DNA of 64,000 bases from Sesamum alatum (taxonomy: Eukaryota > Streptophyta > Magnoliopsida > Lamiales > Pedaliaceae), in the NCBI GenBank assembly GCA_034509735.1, contig JACGWO010000003.1, positions 4,960,001 through 5,024,000 of the forward strand, in the 5' to 3' direction. The notes under the pieces are model-generated. The model was not told where the DNA came from. It saw nothing but the letters and a program-made list of their open reading frames with translations, and searched no databases. Made by a program: the position numbers and the translations under genes. Positions 34,344-46,579 of this stretch are shown here, in pieces; the stretch's first letter is position 1, and each line of letters opens with the position of its first letter.

Positions 34344-36344
34344 TGAAAGAAATCCGTGGATCGTCCCGGGAATTGCGCGAATGCGGAAGCGCGGTAAAAA
34401 TAAACATATATAAAATAAAAGGCATCCTTTTAATTTAAAGAACACGCTCAAGGGGTGTGCCCTTGAGGTTCCCGGGCATTTGGTGTATCTCATGATCATA
34501 AAACAAATAAAGAAATCATGGAGGCCATAGAGTTGAAAAAATTAAAGAGGGACGAAAATCTTAAACGAGATCTACCCGTTGTCGTTTTCGTCTTCAACTG
34601 CTACTCGCGTTGTTCCCCGTTTTGCACCAAGACCTCGTTCTTGAGATCCTCCAAATCGTGACACACGATCCACCCACGTATCTTGCATGTCGTGCTAGCA
34701 ACGAACAAGTGTATAAATTTTGGAGTGGACGAATCAATAACACGTTATCAATTAACGGTATTGGTTCGTCTAAGTTCTTAATGTTCCAAGAACAAAAAGA
34801 ACTAAGAAGTATTTTCTTGGAGGAGAGAGAGGGGGTGGACGAGTGATAGGAGAAGGGGAGAGTGTGTGTTGTGTGTGTTTTCAAGAATCATCAATCACAC
34901 AAATGTTGGAAGCTAGAGGTTTATATAGAGGAAAAGTTTAATCCTCTTTAAACTCAAACTTTAAGTAACCTAATTTGACTAGGATTTTTGACCTAGTCAA
35001 AGTCCTAGTCAAACTAGTGTTTGACCTAGTCAAACGAATCCTAGCCTTCCATCTCCCCTTTCCATCTCAACCGTTGATTTTAATTTAATGGAATATTTAA
35101 ATCCTATTAAATATTCCAAAAGACTAAAAGAATAAATATAATATAATAAATAAATATTATAATTTATTCTAAGCCCATTAAATCAACCCTTTTAATAAAT
35201 CCTATTTATTAATTTAATTCCTTTTATCAAATAGAAGGAATTAATTTCTCCAAGAAAATATAGGACCCGATTAAATCTAATTTAATCATTCCTTTACTCC
35301 AATATTTAATTCCAAATTAAATACTAAGTGTGTGTGGATAGTGTGTGACTCTTTAGGTTCACCATTCAGCTAGACTTGGTCGGATTCCTAGAATCCGTCC
35401 GTTACCATGGGTGGCCATCTAGCAACGGTCTATGGCACTAGAGACTAGGTGAAATATTCGGGGATGAACATTTAGGCTCTAACAGTACACTTGTCCTTCT
35501 GCATTCGGTCTCATCAGTTAGAGTTTAGGGCACGGAAAAAGCAGGTACCCATTTTGGACCTAAGTGTCGGTCTGTCCTTACTAAACGCCGCAAGGGAAAC
35601 CTTTCCCTTCTGTTCAGTTACTGTGGCCACAGATTTCAGGGACAAGACACAGAGCATACATGAGACGCAACTGTCAACACCTTTTGACAGGAGACAGATC
35701 CTTTCTTGGAAACTACTGTCACTTTGTACACCCGAGCTGCACTAGACATGGCTTATGACTACTCAAGAGTATTTTGGCAATCTCTCACCATATCTAAGAT
35801 ACAGACCTGATGCACAGGTAAACTCAGCAGTTCCTCAAGTCAAAGAACTTGGCCTGTACTGTTGGAACTGGGAATACACGTCATACCTTGCTGACCATAC
35901 TCCAGGTCCTCCGTAAGACGGTTCCCGCGAGTCACCTCAGTCAGCTGCTTCCTAGCACGCTGACCCACTAACACTGCTTAGACGACCTTCGTCACCCGTC
36001 GATGAAATACGACAGCAGATGCTTAGTGCAAGTCTCAAAGGGAATCCCGGTACCCATTTTCGGGATTCCTTGACTTGGAGATTTTCGGACTGATTCGGTA
36101 AGACTGATTTCATGGACCTACCTCCAAGCGTAGTCCTAGTCCCCGAAATCGTTTCTCAGTCCGTGGGCTTTGTTTGCGTAGTGAACAGAAATGTAAATGC
36201 AGATAAGTGAACGTAAACAAAGTATTGCCATATGAATTTTCACTTGTTTATTCATAAATGTTTTTTATCAAATACCAAAGAATTGTCTAGACATAGGTTA
36301 CATATTCCTGCCAAAATTGGCCTACATGGTCACCTATTCTAACA
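34344..36344 (-). repeat. 3' LTR of copia B2 (2001 bp)
   Basis: It is bounded by TGAAAGAAATC and CACCTATTCTAACA. It contains the reverse TATA (about 34919-34926), the TTGAC cluster (34977-35036) and CTGTGGCCACAG (35621-35632). Confidence 0.94.
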
Positions 36345-36355
36345 ATCTCCCACTT

Positions 36356-39300
36356 CACCCAACTCTTGGATGTAGTTTCTCATCCATACCGCTTCCTTAG
36401 CAGCTTCTGAAGCTGCTATGTATTCAGCCTCTGTGGTGGAGTCAGCAACGATTGCTTGCTTGGAACTTTTCCAAGCTACTACTCCTCCATTGAGTTTGAA
36501 TACGTACTCCGATTGAGACTTGGCATCATCGTCATCAGACTGGAAGCTAGCGTCGCTAAAACCTTCCAGAATTAGTTCTCCATTACCATAGACTAAGAAC
36601 ATCTCCTTAGTCCTCCTTAGGTACTTAAGGGTGCCCTTAACAGCATTCCAATGTGCTTCTCCTGCGCAGGACTGATATCTGCTTGTCACGCTCAAAGCGT
36701 ATGCAATGTCAGGCCTAGTGCAGTGGACCGCATATTGGATGCTACCTACGGCAGAAGCATAGGGGATGACTTTCATCCTTTCAAGTTCCTCATCGGTCTG
36801 TGGGGACTGTTTCTTGGATAACTTGATCCCATGCCTCATTGGAAGGAATCCTCGTTTGGAGTTGTCCATTCGATATCTCTTTAGGACTTTCTCCATATAC
36901 GAGTTTTGGGTGAGTCCTAACATCCTTTTAGATCTGTCCCTGACCATCTGGATGCCTAGGATGTAGGAGGCTTCACCCAAGTCCTTCATGGAAAACTGGG
37001 TTGACAACCATGCTTTTGTGTTTCCTAAACTTCTAACGTCATTACCAATGAGCAGAATGTCATCCACATAAAGCACTAGGAACACTATTGAGCTCCCACT
37101 GACCTTCTTATATACACAAGGGTCGGATTCATTTTTGATGAAGTCATAACCCCGTATTACTTCATCAACGCGAATGTTCCAACTTCGGGAGGCTTGTTTG
37201 AGGCCATAGATGGACTTCTGGACACGACAGACTTTCTGTTCTTCTCCAGTGACCGTGAAACCCTGCGGCTGATCCATATAGATCTCTTCTTCAACGAAAC
37301 CGTTGAGGAAGGCCGTTTTCACGTCCATATGCCATATCTCATAGTCATACCATGCTACTATGGCAAGCAGAATCCGAATGGACTTAGCCATGGCTACTGG
37401 CGAGTAGGTATCCTCAAAATCGACCCCGGGTCGTTGAGTGTATCCCTTAGCTACAAGCCTAGCCTTAAAGGTTGTGACTTCTCCATCAATGCCAAGTTTG
37501 CGCTTGTAGACCCACTTACAGCCCACTGGCTTAACACCTTTCGGTGGATCTACAAGACTCCAAACTTGGTTCTCGCTCATGGAGTCCATTTCGGCTTTCA
37601 TGGCCTCAAGCCATTTCCCGGAGTCGATGTCAGATATCGCTTCTCCATAAGTCTTAGGATCGTTATCCAAAAGATCGGTCGCACCTAGAAAGCCATATCT
37701 CATTGGAGGTCTGGACTCTCTAGTGGACCTACGGAGAACGGGAACGTCAGTGGTGACTGGGGGCGCTGACTGTATCGGAGCCGGTGGTTCAGGAACCGGG
37801 GCTGGCTGTTCCTGAGGCTGTCCTTCATGCCTAGCATGTTGGACTTCTCGAGGTTGGTCAGCCCTTCGGCTGTCTATTCTGAATCCTCTAAGTGAGGGTT
37901 CCGCGCCTTCCTCTGATGGCTGGACTCCATCACTTGATTCCTCAAGGATCAACTCATTAGGTTGGATATCCTCCGGGAAGCCTTGCTCCAAGAATACTGC
38001 ATTTCTTGAAACAAAACACCTTTTGTTCCAAGGGGTCATAAAAGTAATAACCCGCAGTTTCTTTAGGGTATCCAACGAACCTGCATAAGCTAGACCTAGA
38101 TTCTAACTTATCTCCCACTAACCTATTGACGTATGCGGGGCTACCCCACACTTTCAAGTAGTTGTAGGATGCAGGCTTGCCGTGCCATATCTCATATAGC
38201 GTTTGGGTCAATGCACTAGTAGGCGCTAAATTCAATAATTTGGCCGCCGTTTCTAGTGCATAGCCCCAAAACGATAAGGGCAATTTGGTAAAACTCATCA
38301 TGGACCGAACCATGTCCAACAGGGTTGGATTCCTCCTTTCAGAGACACCATTTAACTGCGGTGTTCCTGGAGGTGTCCATTCTGATATTATACCATGTTC
38401 TTTTAGATAATCTAGGAACTCCGTACTAAGGTATTCACTGCCTCGGTCCGACCGAAGGATTTTTAATTTTGCAGTTCGTTTGGTTCTCCACTTCAAGTCT
38501 GAATTCTTTAAACCTCTCAAGAGCTTCAGACTTGTACCTCATCAGGTAAACATAACCATACCGTGAATGATCATCGGTGAAGGTTATGAAGTATGAGAAC
38601 CCACCTCGGGCCTGCGTCCTTAGTGGTCCACATACGTCTGTATGGACCAAGTCCAACAGACCTGTGGCAAGCCTGCTTTGTCCTACAAAGGGCCTCTTGG
38701 TCATTTTCCCTCTTAGACAGGACTCACAAGTTGATAGATCGCTCAAGTCCCCAACCTCTAGGTTCTTTGAGTCTACCAACCCTTTCATCCTATCTTGGGA
38801 TATATGACCTAGCCTAGCGTGCCACAGACGTGCGTTCCCGTTATTATCTAATTTTCGTTTGTGTTGTGCATTGAGGACGAAATTCGTTTGTTGCAAGATA
38901 TAGAGTCCGTTATGTAATGTACCAAGTAGATGAGCAATTCCACACCTCATCAAATAAAAGCAATTTTTATTGATTCTAAACTCATAACCACTATTGTCCA
39001 AAAATGGAATGGAAATGATGTTTTTAATCATACTGGGTACAAAATAAACTTGCTCTAAATCTATGCTAATATTATCACTAATCACTAGAGTGGCGGATCC
39101 TACTGCTTCTGCCGAGATGGCCTTGTCATTCCCGAGCTTCAGGATCATGTCCCCGCTACCCAGTTTTCTGCTTCTTTTCAACACCTGCAAGTCATTGCAA
39201 ATGTGAGCTCCACAGCTGGTATCTAATACCCAAGAGGCAGAACTAATGACCATATTAACCTCAATCACATATATATCTTGGTTCGAGAAGAGTTTGGGGC

Positions 39301-40140
39301 ACTCTCTCTTCCAATGCCCTTTCTCACGGCAGTTGATACATATGTCATATGCCTTTGACTGTTGCTTGGAGACAACCTTTCCCTTTCCTTTGCCTTTCCC
39401 CTCTTTGGCAATGGGAACACTCTTAGTGTTCGTAGCTGCTTTGACGGCCTTTCCCTTCCCTTTCTTCTTCTTCCAACGTCCGGCACCCTTGCCTTTCGTA
39501 TTAGAAGTCGAAGCACCTCCAAACAATACTGAAGGCGTGGACTTCTTAGTCGTTGCCTAGTATTGCACCAACATATTGATCAACTCATGAATGCTCTTCT
39601 CAAGTGCGTTCATGTTGTAGTTGACTATAAATTTGGTCAAAGGAGGGTGGGAGTGACTGAAGGATCACATCTATGTACGTTTCATTATCGAGACCTGCCT
39701 TTTAGGTCCTCGAGCTTTTCTACTAGGGTAAGCATTTTAACCCCGTGCTCTTGTACAAAGGATCCTTCTGTCATTTTAGTTTCAAAGAATGCCTTGGTCG
39801 CGACATACCTAGTATGCCGGTCCGGGACTGCATAGCAATCCTTAAGGCGAGCCATAATGGAAGGGACATCGTCTAGCCTTTCATATTGCTTCTGAATCTC
39901 ATTGGTCATCGAAGCAAGTATGATGCTACGGACCTTCCGGTTATCCTTATGCCAAGTCTCGAACGTCTCACGTTCTTCTGGCGTGGATCCTTCCAGTAAG
40001 GTCCTAGGGAGAGGCTCGTCCATGACGTAGCCTTGGTTCTCGTAATCTAGGACTATCCTGAGATTGCACAACCAGTCGTTGTAGTTTGTTCCATTGAATT
40101 TGTTTGTCTCAAGAATGGTGGAAAGTGGATTCTTAGACAT
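36356..40140 (-). pseudogene. Broken copia gag-pol polyprotein, element B2
   Basis: Gag starts at 40140. Its first frame runs to about 39685, where an indel near 39700 shifts it. The frame at 38435-39526 covers Gag's Lys-rich tail, the zinc knuckle CINCREKGHWKREC, protease (WVLDTSCGAHI, Ser for Gly in the D-T-G motif) and gag-pre-integrase. Integrase continues at 37957-38520 after a shift near 38460. RT and RNase H (36339-38075, 578 codons) are uninterrupted and keep LYVDDILLIGND. The RNase H C-terminus is deleted: the frame joins the polypurine tract directly at about 36355. Confidence 0.92.
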
Positions 40141-41699
40141 TTTAAAATCTACATTTTTAGAAAACAGCGCGCGATCAGCAGAAAATAAAAGACGGTGGTT
40201 TGATAAAATAATTAAATGCATGGACTTTAGTCATTTAATCCTCCCACTATTTATACGAAAATACGGTACTCTCAAACGTGATTTTCGGGAAATCCTTTCC
40301 AAGTGGGCTTGGGATCCACAGCGATTTTTCCCATACCCCGCTTTTACGATTCGCATGGAAAAGATCCTGTGGGAGGTATTCCATACCATTCTCGTTCCAC
40401 GAGATTCCTAAGATTATTGCCTCACCCTTTCACATGATCTCGAGGACTCCAAGCGAATCATGTTAATTGGGCGTTAGACCCAACCCAATCGACCGAGCCA
40501 CGGACCCACTGGTACCCCCACGACTCGTGAGACAGGTAGCAGCAGCCCGCTTTTCGTTCATGACATAATGCAGCTTCCTTTAAGTACAATAACGTGCCAC
40601 GACTCGTGAGACCACGCTATTGACCTAAAGCAGCTTCCTCACTATGCCATGGATTGGAAGGCATGGACAAACTCCTAGAGTTTATGTCCACTTTGTCTAG
40701 GGTCTAATATTTTGACATTGGTCCAACCAATGTGAGAGTAAGTAATGACCGAGATCTCAAATAAATAAATATCTACACATACATCCATAATGCGTAAATA
40801 AACCATCCACAACAGTTATACGATAAATAAACAGCCCATTCATTCATCATCATAACCACATGCAAAATTAAAGCCTAGCACGCCCCTGTTGCATGATCAC
40901 GAGCCCGAATCCTATGCGACCCACTGAGCCCGCAGTGGATCTATGGTCAATCTAGGGTTGGTCCTATACTATTACATTAATAGTAACCCAATCATCATGC
41001 TGATGGGCCTTGGTCTCTTTTTCTCTTTCTTCACTTCATGGAAAAACTCCAAGGGACCTCCCGTCTGGGCTCTCCATGTGGTCCTTCCTTCTTCTCCACC
41101 AATTACAAAAATAGAAACCTCACTCCTAGTCTACTCTCATTACATATATTAAAAATAGAAACCCCAGCGAAAACCCGGGGGGAGTACATAAGGAGGGAGG
41201 TAGAATGCCTTATTATTCCAAGGCAACTAGAAAGAGAGAAGGAGAAAGCAGTAAAAGAGGCACACAGGCCCAACAGAAAATAAACCATACATTCGGTCTA
41301 GGGCTCGCGATCATCCATTTCCATCCAACACACATAATCACATGATCCAATCATATAATTACAAAATACCAACAATATATGATTTCCAATCATAAATATT
41401 CAAAATAATAAATGAATATGTGCACAACGTGTGAAAAATAAAGCACAAATATTGGTAATATTATTTACTCGTTTTAGGAAAACCTTTCCTCATTATTTTA
41501 AGTAAAATAACCCCGGGATTCCAAATCCAATTTATTTTACTCCTAAAATAATGTCTTTAGAAAAATAGGCATAATTGAACCAAAAAATGATTTTTCAGAA
41601 TTAATTCAAAATTAAAACTGAAAATAATTAAAAAATAAAAGAAAAAATACTGCTAGTGTTTTGAAACCCTAGCAGCAGCAGCTGCCGCCGCCGCCGCCG
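40141..41699 (-). other. Leader of copia B2 (truncated)
   Basis: It contains the two CACGACTCGTG (plus-strand reading) hairpins at 40519-40529 and 40598-40608. The latter is enclosed by 10-base arms at 40587-40596 and 40613-40622. The CACTG stem is at about 40921-40938. It ends in the GCC-rich remnant of the CG island. No gene is seen. Confidence 0.78.
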
Positions 41700-41742
41700 C
41701 TGAAACAGTTTTAAAAAAAAAAAAATTCGGGATCGGTCGGCA
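41700..41742 (+). other. Rearrangement scar: A-leader fragment
   Basis: About 40 bp matching, in plus sense, the A-family leader around GCTGCCGACCGATCCC and ACTGTTTCA (compare about 55425-55490). It lies between the B2 leader and the A2 LTR piece, both minus oriented. It may be a scrap of the plus-strand element A3. Confidence 0.65.
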
Positions 41743-42909
41743 GCGTCCTTAAGTAATCCAATATCGGCCCGTCCATCCAATGGACAAGCCCTTAAGTAAT
41801 CCAATTACTTATATATCCTTCGAGATTGACTCTAAGTCAATCTCTCAACCTTCTCGTTAATTTGTGTGTGACCCTTTAGATTCACCCTCAGCTAGACTTG
41901 GGCCCGTGTCCTACAAGGGCCCGTTACCATGGGTGGCCGTCTAGCAACGGTCCATGGCACTAGAGACTAGATGAATGTTGGCGTGAATGTTTAGACGCCG
42001 ATTCCGTACGGGTACGGTCCTTCCGTCTACCGTCTCCCGCCTTAGTCTAGGGTATGGAATTGGGCGTCGGTTCCCATCCTTGACTAGGCATCTATGCTTA
42101 ATACTCAAGACTACGCATGCTTCATTTAGTCGATATAGGAAACCATTCCCTGTTTGACCAACCACTATGGCCACATCTTTATATAGCATGAACGTGTCTC
42201 CGAGTGTATAGGAGATACCTCTATCAGATACTGACAGGGGACGGATCCTCTTCTTGGAACGGACCGTCCTCGCTACACATTCCGAGTGCACTGGACAAGG
42301 CTTATAATGATCATCTTACAGAATGATCACTTCTCGCCAGATCCAAGATACAGTCGTCCTGTGCACGTGAGTGCCATGGTTCCTCAAGTCTGAGGACTAC
42401 TCCCGTACTATCGGAACCAGGAAAATCCAATCACACCGACCAAGCCTCCAAGGCTTCCCATATGATTATCCCCGCGAATCAGTCCAGTCGGCTCGACCCC
42501 AGTCGACCAACCCATCAAGATCGTGTAGGCGTCCCACGCCTGTCGCCGATGAAACACGACACTCATCCAATGAACACGACTCTTGACGCAAGTCTTAATA
42601 GGACTCTCGATGCCCTGTCTCGAGGTCCTCGACTTGGAACGTTTCAGACCCAACTCTTAATCAGTTGGTTTCATGACCACCATCCAATGCGTGGCCCAAC
42701 TGCACGAGTTGTTATCCATGGTCTGTGGGCTTTGTTGCGATATAAGTTAAACACCGTTTTAACAAATGTAAGATGAGCGCAACAAAGAAGGTACCATTAG
42801 TGACGAACACTCATCTTATTCATCACATAATAATATTACATTTTCATCAAGTTGTCAGATAGGTTACAAATCGCCAAACCTATTGGCTTTCTGGTCACCT
42901 ATTCTAACA
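41743..42909 (-). repeat. 3' LTR of copia A2, truncated
   Basis: It begins with a misplaced CCTTAAGTAATCCAAT segment joined to CAATATCGGCCC, then follows the A LTR to the terminus CTATTCTAACA. The polypurine tract follows at 42910. Confidence 0.88.
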
Positions 42910-42933
42910 ATCTCCCACTTGACCTAAAGACAA

Positions 42934-44224
42934 TCACCCATTGATCTCAAACCTCTTATTCAGATGGTGAGTGTGGGCAACTTGCGACATGGGCTTAGCA
43001 AGTGGATCTGCTATGTTTTCTGCGGAGCTGACTCGGTCCAACCGAACGTCACTCGTGCTATCCATCTCTCTAAGAAAATGGTAGCGTCTAAGAATATGCT
43101 TGGATCGTGATGAGATCTCGGTTCCTTTGCTAGCACTATTGCCCCGTTGTTATCATAAAAGATAATTACAGGCTTAGCAATGCTAGGTACTACATCCAAC
43201 CCTTGGATGTAGCTCATCAACCAAACCACTCCTTAGCAGCTTCCAAAGCCGCTATGTATTCAAAACTCTATGGTGGAGTCCGCCGTGGTAGCCTACTTGG
43301 AATCCTTCCAAGTGACCAGCCACCATTTAGTCTAATTACAAAACCATATTGAGACTTGGCATCATCGTCATCCGACTGGAAGCTAGCGTCGCTATAGCCT
43401 TCCAGTATCAACTCTCCACCGCCATAGATCAAGAACATGTCCTTAGTCCTTTTCAGGTACTTTAGGATAGTCTTCACTGCACTCCAGTGTGCCTCCCCGG
43501 CACACGACTGATATCGGCTAGTTTACACTCAAAGCGAAAGCCACATCAGGTCTAGTGCACTGAACAGCATACTGTATGCTACCTACGGCTGAAGCATAGG
43601 GATGTCCAACATCCTTTTAAGCTCCTCATCAGTCTTAGGAGACTGCTTCTTGGATAACTTAATTCCATGCCTCATAGGAAAGAATCCTCGTTTTGAGTTC
43701 TCCATCTTGAATCTCTTCAAGACTTTCTCAATGTACGAGGACTGGACCATCCCTAACATCCTTTTAGATCTATCCCTGTAGATCTTGATGCCAAGGATGT
43801 AGGATGCCTCGCCCATATCCTTCATGGAGAATTGCGTTAACAACCAAGCTTTAATGGTACCCAACATCTTAGCATCATTCTCAATGAGCAAGATGTCATC
43901 CACGTAAAGCACCAGAAACGCAACTGAGCTCCCACTGATCTTCTTGTATACACAAGGATCGGACTCGTTCTTGATGAAATCATATCCCCGTATGACTTCA
44001 TCAAAACGTATGTTCCAGCTTCGGGAAGCTTGTTTGAGGCCATAGATGGACCTTTGGAGACGGCAGACCTTCTGCTCTTCTCCAACAGTTGTGAAACCTT
44101 CCGGCTGATCAATATAGATTTCTTCCTCTATGAAACCGTTGAGGGAAGGCCGTTTTCACGTCCATCTGCCATATTTCATAGTCATACCATGCTGCTATGG
44201 CAAGCAGTATCCGAATGAACTTGG
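42934..44224 (-). pseudogene. Copia A2 pol, 3' part (RT end and RNase H)
   Basis: On the minus strand it carries RT including LYVDDILLIEND (near 43880-43912) and RNase H (ILEGYSDASFQSDDDDAKSQ), ending at the stop near 42934. The reading frame breaks several times (about 43500-43600, 43310). At 44220-44224 it is interrupted at CTTGG; the rest continues at 51276. Confidence 0.9.
44220..44224. repeat. Target site duplication CTTGG (left)
   Basis: It matches 51271-51275 and brackets the solo B LTR. The A2 coding sequence reads through once one copy is removed. Confidence 0.93.
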
Positions 44225-45492
44225 TGAAAGAAATCGGTGGATCGTCCCGGGAATTGCGCGAATGCGGAAGCGCGATATAAATAACATACAAAAATTAAAG
44301 CATGCTTTTAATAATAAAAGAACACGCTCAAGGGGTGTACCCTTGAGATTCCCGGGTGTTCGGTGTATCTCATGATTAAACAACATGTAAAGAAATCATG
44401 GAGGCCATAGAGTTGAAAAAAAAGAGAGACGAAAAATAAACGAGACCTACCCGTTGTCGTTTTCGTCTTCGACGGCTACACGCATTGTTCCCCATTTTGC
44501 ACCGAGACCTCGTTCTTGAGACCCTCCAAATCGTGACACACGATCCACCCACGTATCTTGCACGTCGTGCTAGCACTGAACAAGTGTATATTTTGGAGTG
44601 GATGAATCAACAGCACGTTATCAATTAACGGTATTGATTCATCTAAGTTCTAATGTTCCAAGAACAAAAGAACTAGAAAATATTTTCTTGGAGAGTGGAG
44701 AGAGAGAGGGCGGACGAGAGAGAGGGGAGAGAGGCCGAAATTATGTGTGTGTTGTGTGTGTGTTGGAATTTCATCATCCTTTCAAAAAGTTGGAAGCTAG
44801 AGGTATTTATAGAGGAGGAGTTTAATCCTCTTTTAAACTCCTACTCTAAGAACTCTAATTTGTCTACTATTTTGACCTAGTCAAAGTCCTAGTCAAACTA
44901 GTGTTTGACCTAGTCAAACAAATCCTAGCCTTCCATCTCCCCTTTCCATCTCAACCGTTGATTTTAATTTAATGGAATATTTAAATCCCATTAAATATTC
45001 TAAAAGGCTAAAAATAAATATAATAAATTAATATTTATTCTAAGCCCATTAAATCAACCCTTTAATAAATCCTATATATTAATTTAATTCCCTTTATCAA
45101 GTAGAAGGAATTAATTTCTCCAAGAAAATATAGGACCCGATTAAATCTAATCTAATCATTCCTTTACTCCAATATTTAATTTCAAATTAAATACTAAGTG
45201 TGTGTGGATAGTGTGTGACTCTTTAGGTTCACCTTTCAGCTAGACTTGGTCGGATTCCTAGAATCCGTCCGTTACCATGGGTGGCCATCTAGCAACGGTC
45301 CATGGCACTAGAGACTAGGTGAAATAATTGGGGATGAACATTTAGGCTCTAACAGTACACTTGTCCTTCTGTCTTCGGTCTCATCACTTAGAGTCTAGGG
45401 CACGGAAAAAGCAGGTACCCATTTTGGACCTAAGTGTCGGTCTGTCCTTACTAAACGCCGCAAGGGAAATCTTTCCCTTCTATTCAGTTACT
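44225..45492 (-). repeat. Solo B LTR, left part
   Basis: It starts TGAAAGAAATCGGTGG and stops at CAGTTACT, where copia B3 is inserted. With 50547-51270 it makes one LTR of 1992 bp and no internal region, so it is a solo LTR from LTR-LTR recombination. The TTGAC cluster is at about 44860-44925. Confidence 0.93.
45488..45492. repeat. Target site duplication TTACT (left)
   Basis: It matches 50542-50546 and brackets copia B3. Confidence 0.94.
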
Positions 45493-46079
45493 TGTTAAAA
45501 TAGGTGACCATGTAAGCCAATTTTGGCAGGAATATGTAACCTATGTCTAGACAATTCTCCGGTATCTGATAAAAATATTTATGAATAAAGAAGTGAAAAT
45601 TCATATGGCAATACTTTGTTTACGTTCACTTATCTGCATTTACATTTCTGTTCACTACGCAAACAAAGCCCACGGACTGAGAAACGATTTCGGGGACTGG
45701 GACTACGCTTGGAGGTAGGTCCATGAAATCAGTCTTACCGAATCAGTCCGGAAATCTCCAAGTCAAGGAATCCCGAAAATGGGTACCGGGATTCCCTTTG
45801 AGACTTGCACTAAGAATCTGCTGTCGTATTTCATCGACGGGTGACGAAGGTCGTCTAAGCAGTGTTAGTGGGTCAGCATGCTAGGAAGCAGCTGACTGAG
45901 GTGACTCGCGGGAACCGTCTTACGGAGGACCTTGAGTATGTCAGCAAGGTATGACGTGTATTCCCGGTTCCAACGGTACAGGTCAAGTCCTTTGACTTGA
46001 GGAACTGCTGAGTTTACCTGTGCATCAGGTCTGTATCTTAGATATGGTGAGAGATTGCCAAAATACTCTTGAGTAGTCA
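45493..46079 (+). repeat. 5' LTR of copia B3 (first 587 bp)
   Basis: It starts TGTTAAAATAGG and is colinear with 48540-49127. Several transitions separate the two LTRs in the first 140 bases, so this insertion is older than A1. Confidence 0.92.
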
Positions 46080-46579
46080 NNNNNNNNNNNNNNNNNNNNN
46101 NNNNNNNNNNNNNNNNNNNNNNNNNNNNNNNNNNNNNNNNNNNNNNNNNNNNNNNNNNNNNNNNNNNNNNNNNNNNNNNNNNNNNNNNNNNNNNNNNNNN
46201 NNNNNNNNNNNNNNNNNNNNNNNNNNNNNNNNNNNNNNNNNNNNNNNNNNNNNNNNNNNNNNNNNNNNNNNNNNNNNNNNNNNNNNNNNNNNNNNNNNNN
46301 NNNNNNNNNNNNNNNNNNNNNNNNNNNNNNNNNNNNNNNNNNNNNNNNNNNNNNNNNNNNNNNNNNNNNNNNNNNNNNNNNNNNNNNNNNNNNNNNNNNN
46401 NNNNNNNNNNNNNNNNNNNNNNNNNNNNNNNNNNNNNNNNNNNNNNNNNNNNNNNNNNNNNNNNNNNNNNNNNNNNNNNNNNNNNNNNNNNNNNNNNNNN
46501 NNNNNNNNNNNNNNNNNNNNNNNNNNNNNNNNNNNNNNNNNNNNNNNNNNNNNNNNNNNNNNNNNNNNNNNNNNNNNNN
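46080..46579. other. Assembly gap (500 N)
   Basis: Exactly 500 N, a placeholder length. Comparison with B1 suggests about 5.7 kb is missing here. Confidence 0.97.

Larger units (their letters stand above)
34344..41699 (-). mobile_element. Copia B2 (minus), 5' LTR missing
   Basis: The 3' LTR is at 34344-36344, then RNase H to Gag in reverse, then the leader. The leader stops inside its GC-rich segment at about 41699, next to a plus-sense scrap of A leader, so primer site and 5' LTR are lost. The left flank ATAGT (34339-34343) is the likely target site within B1. Confidence 0.9.
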
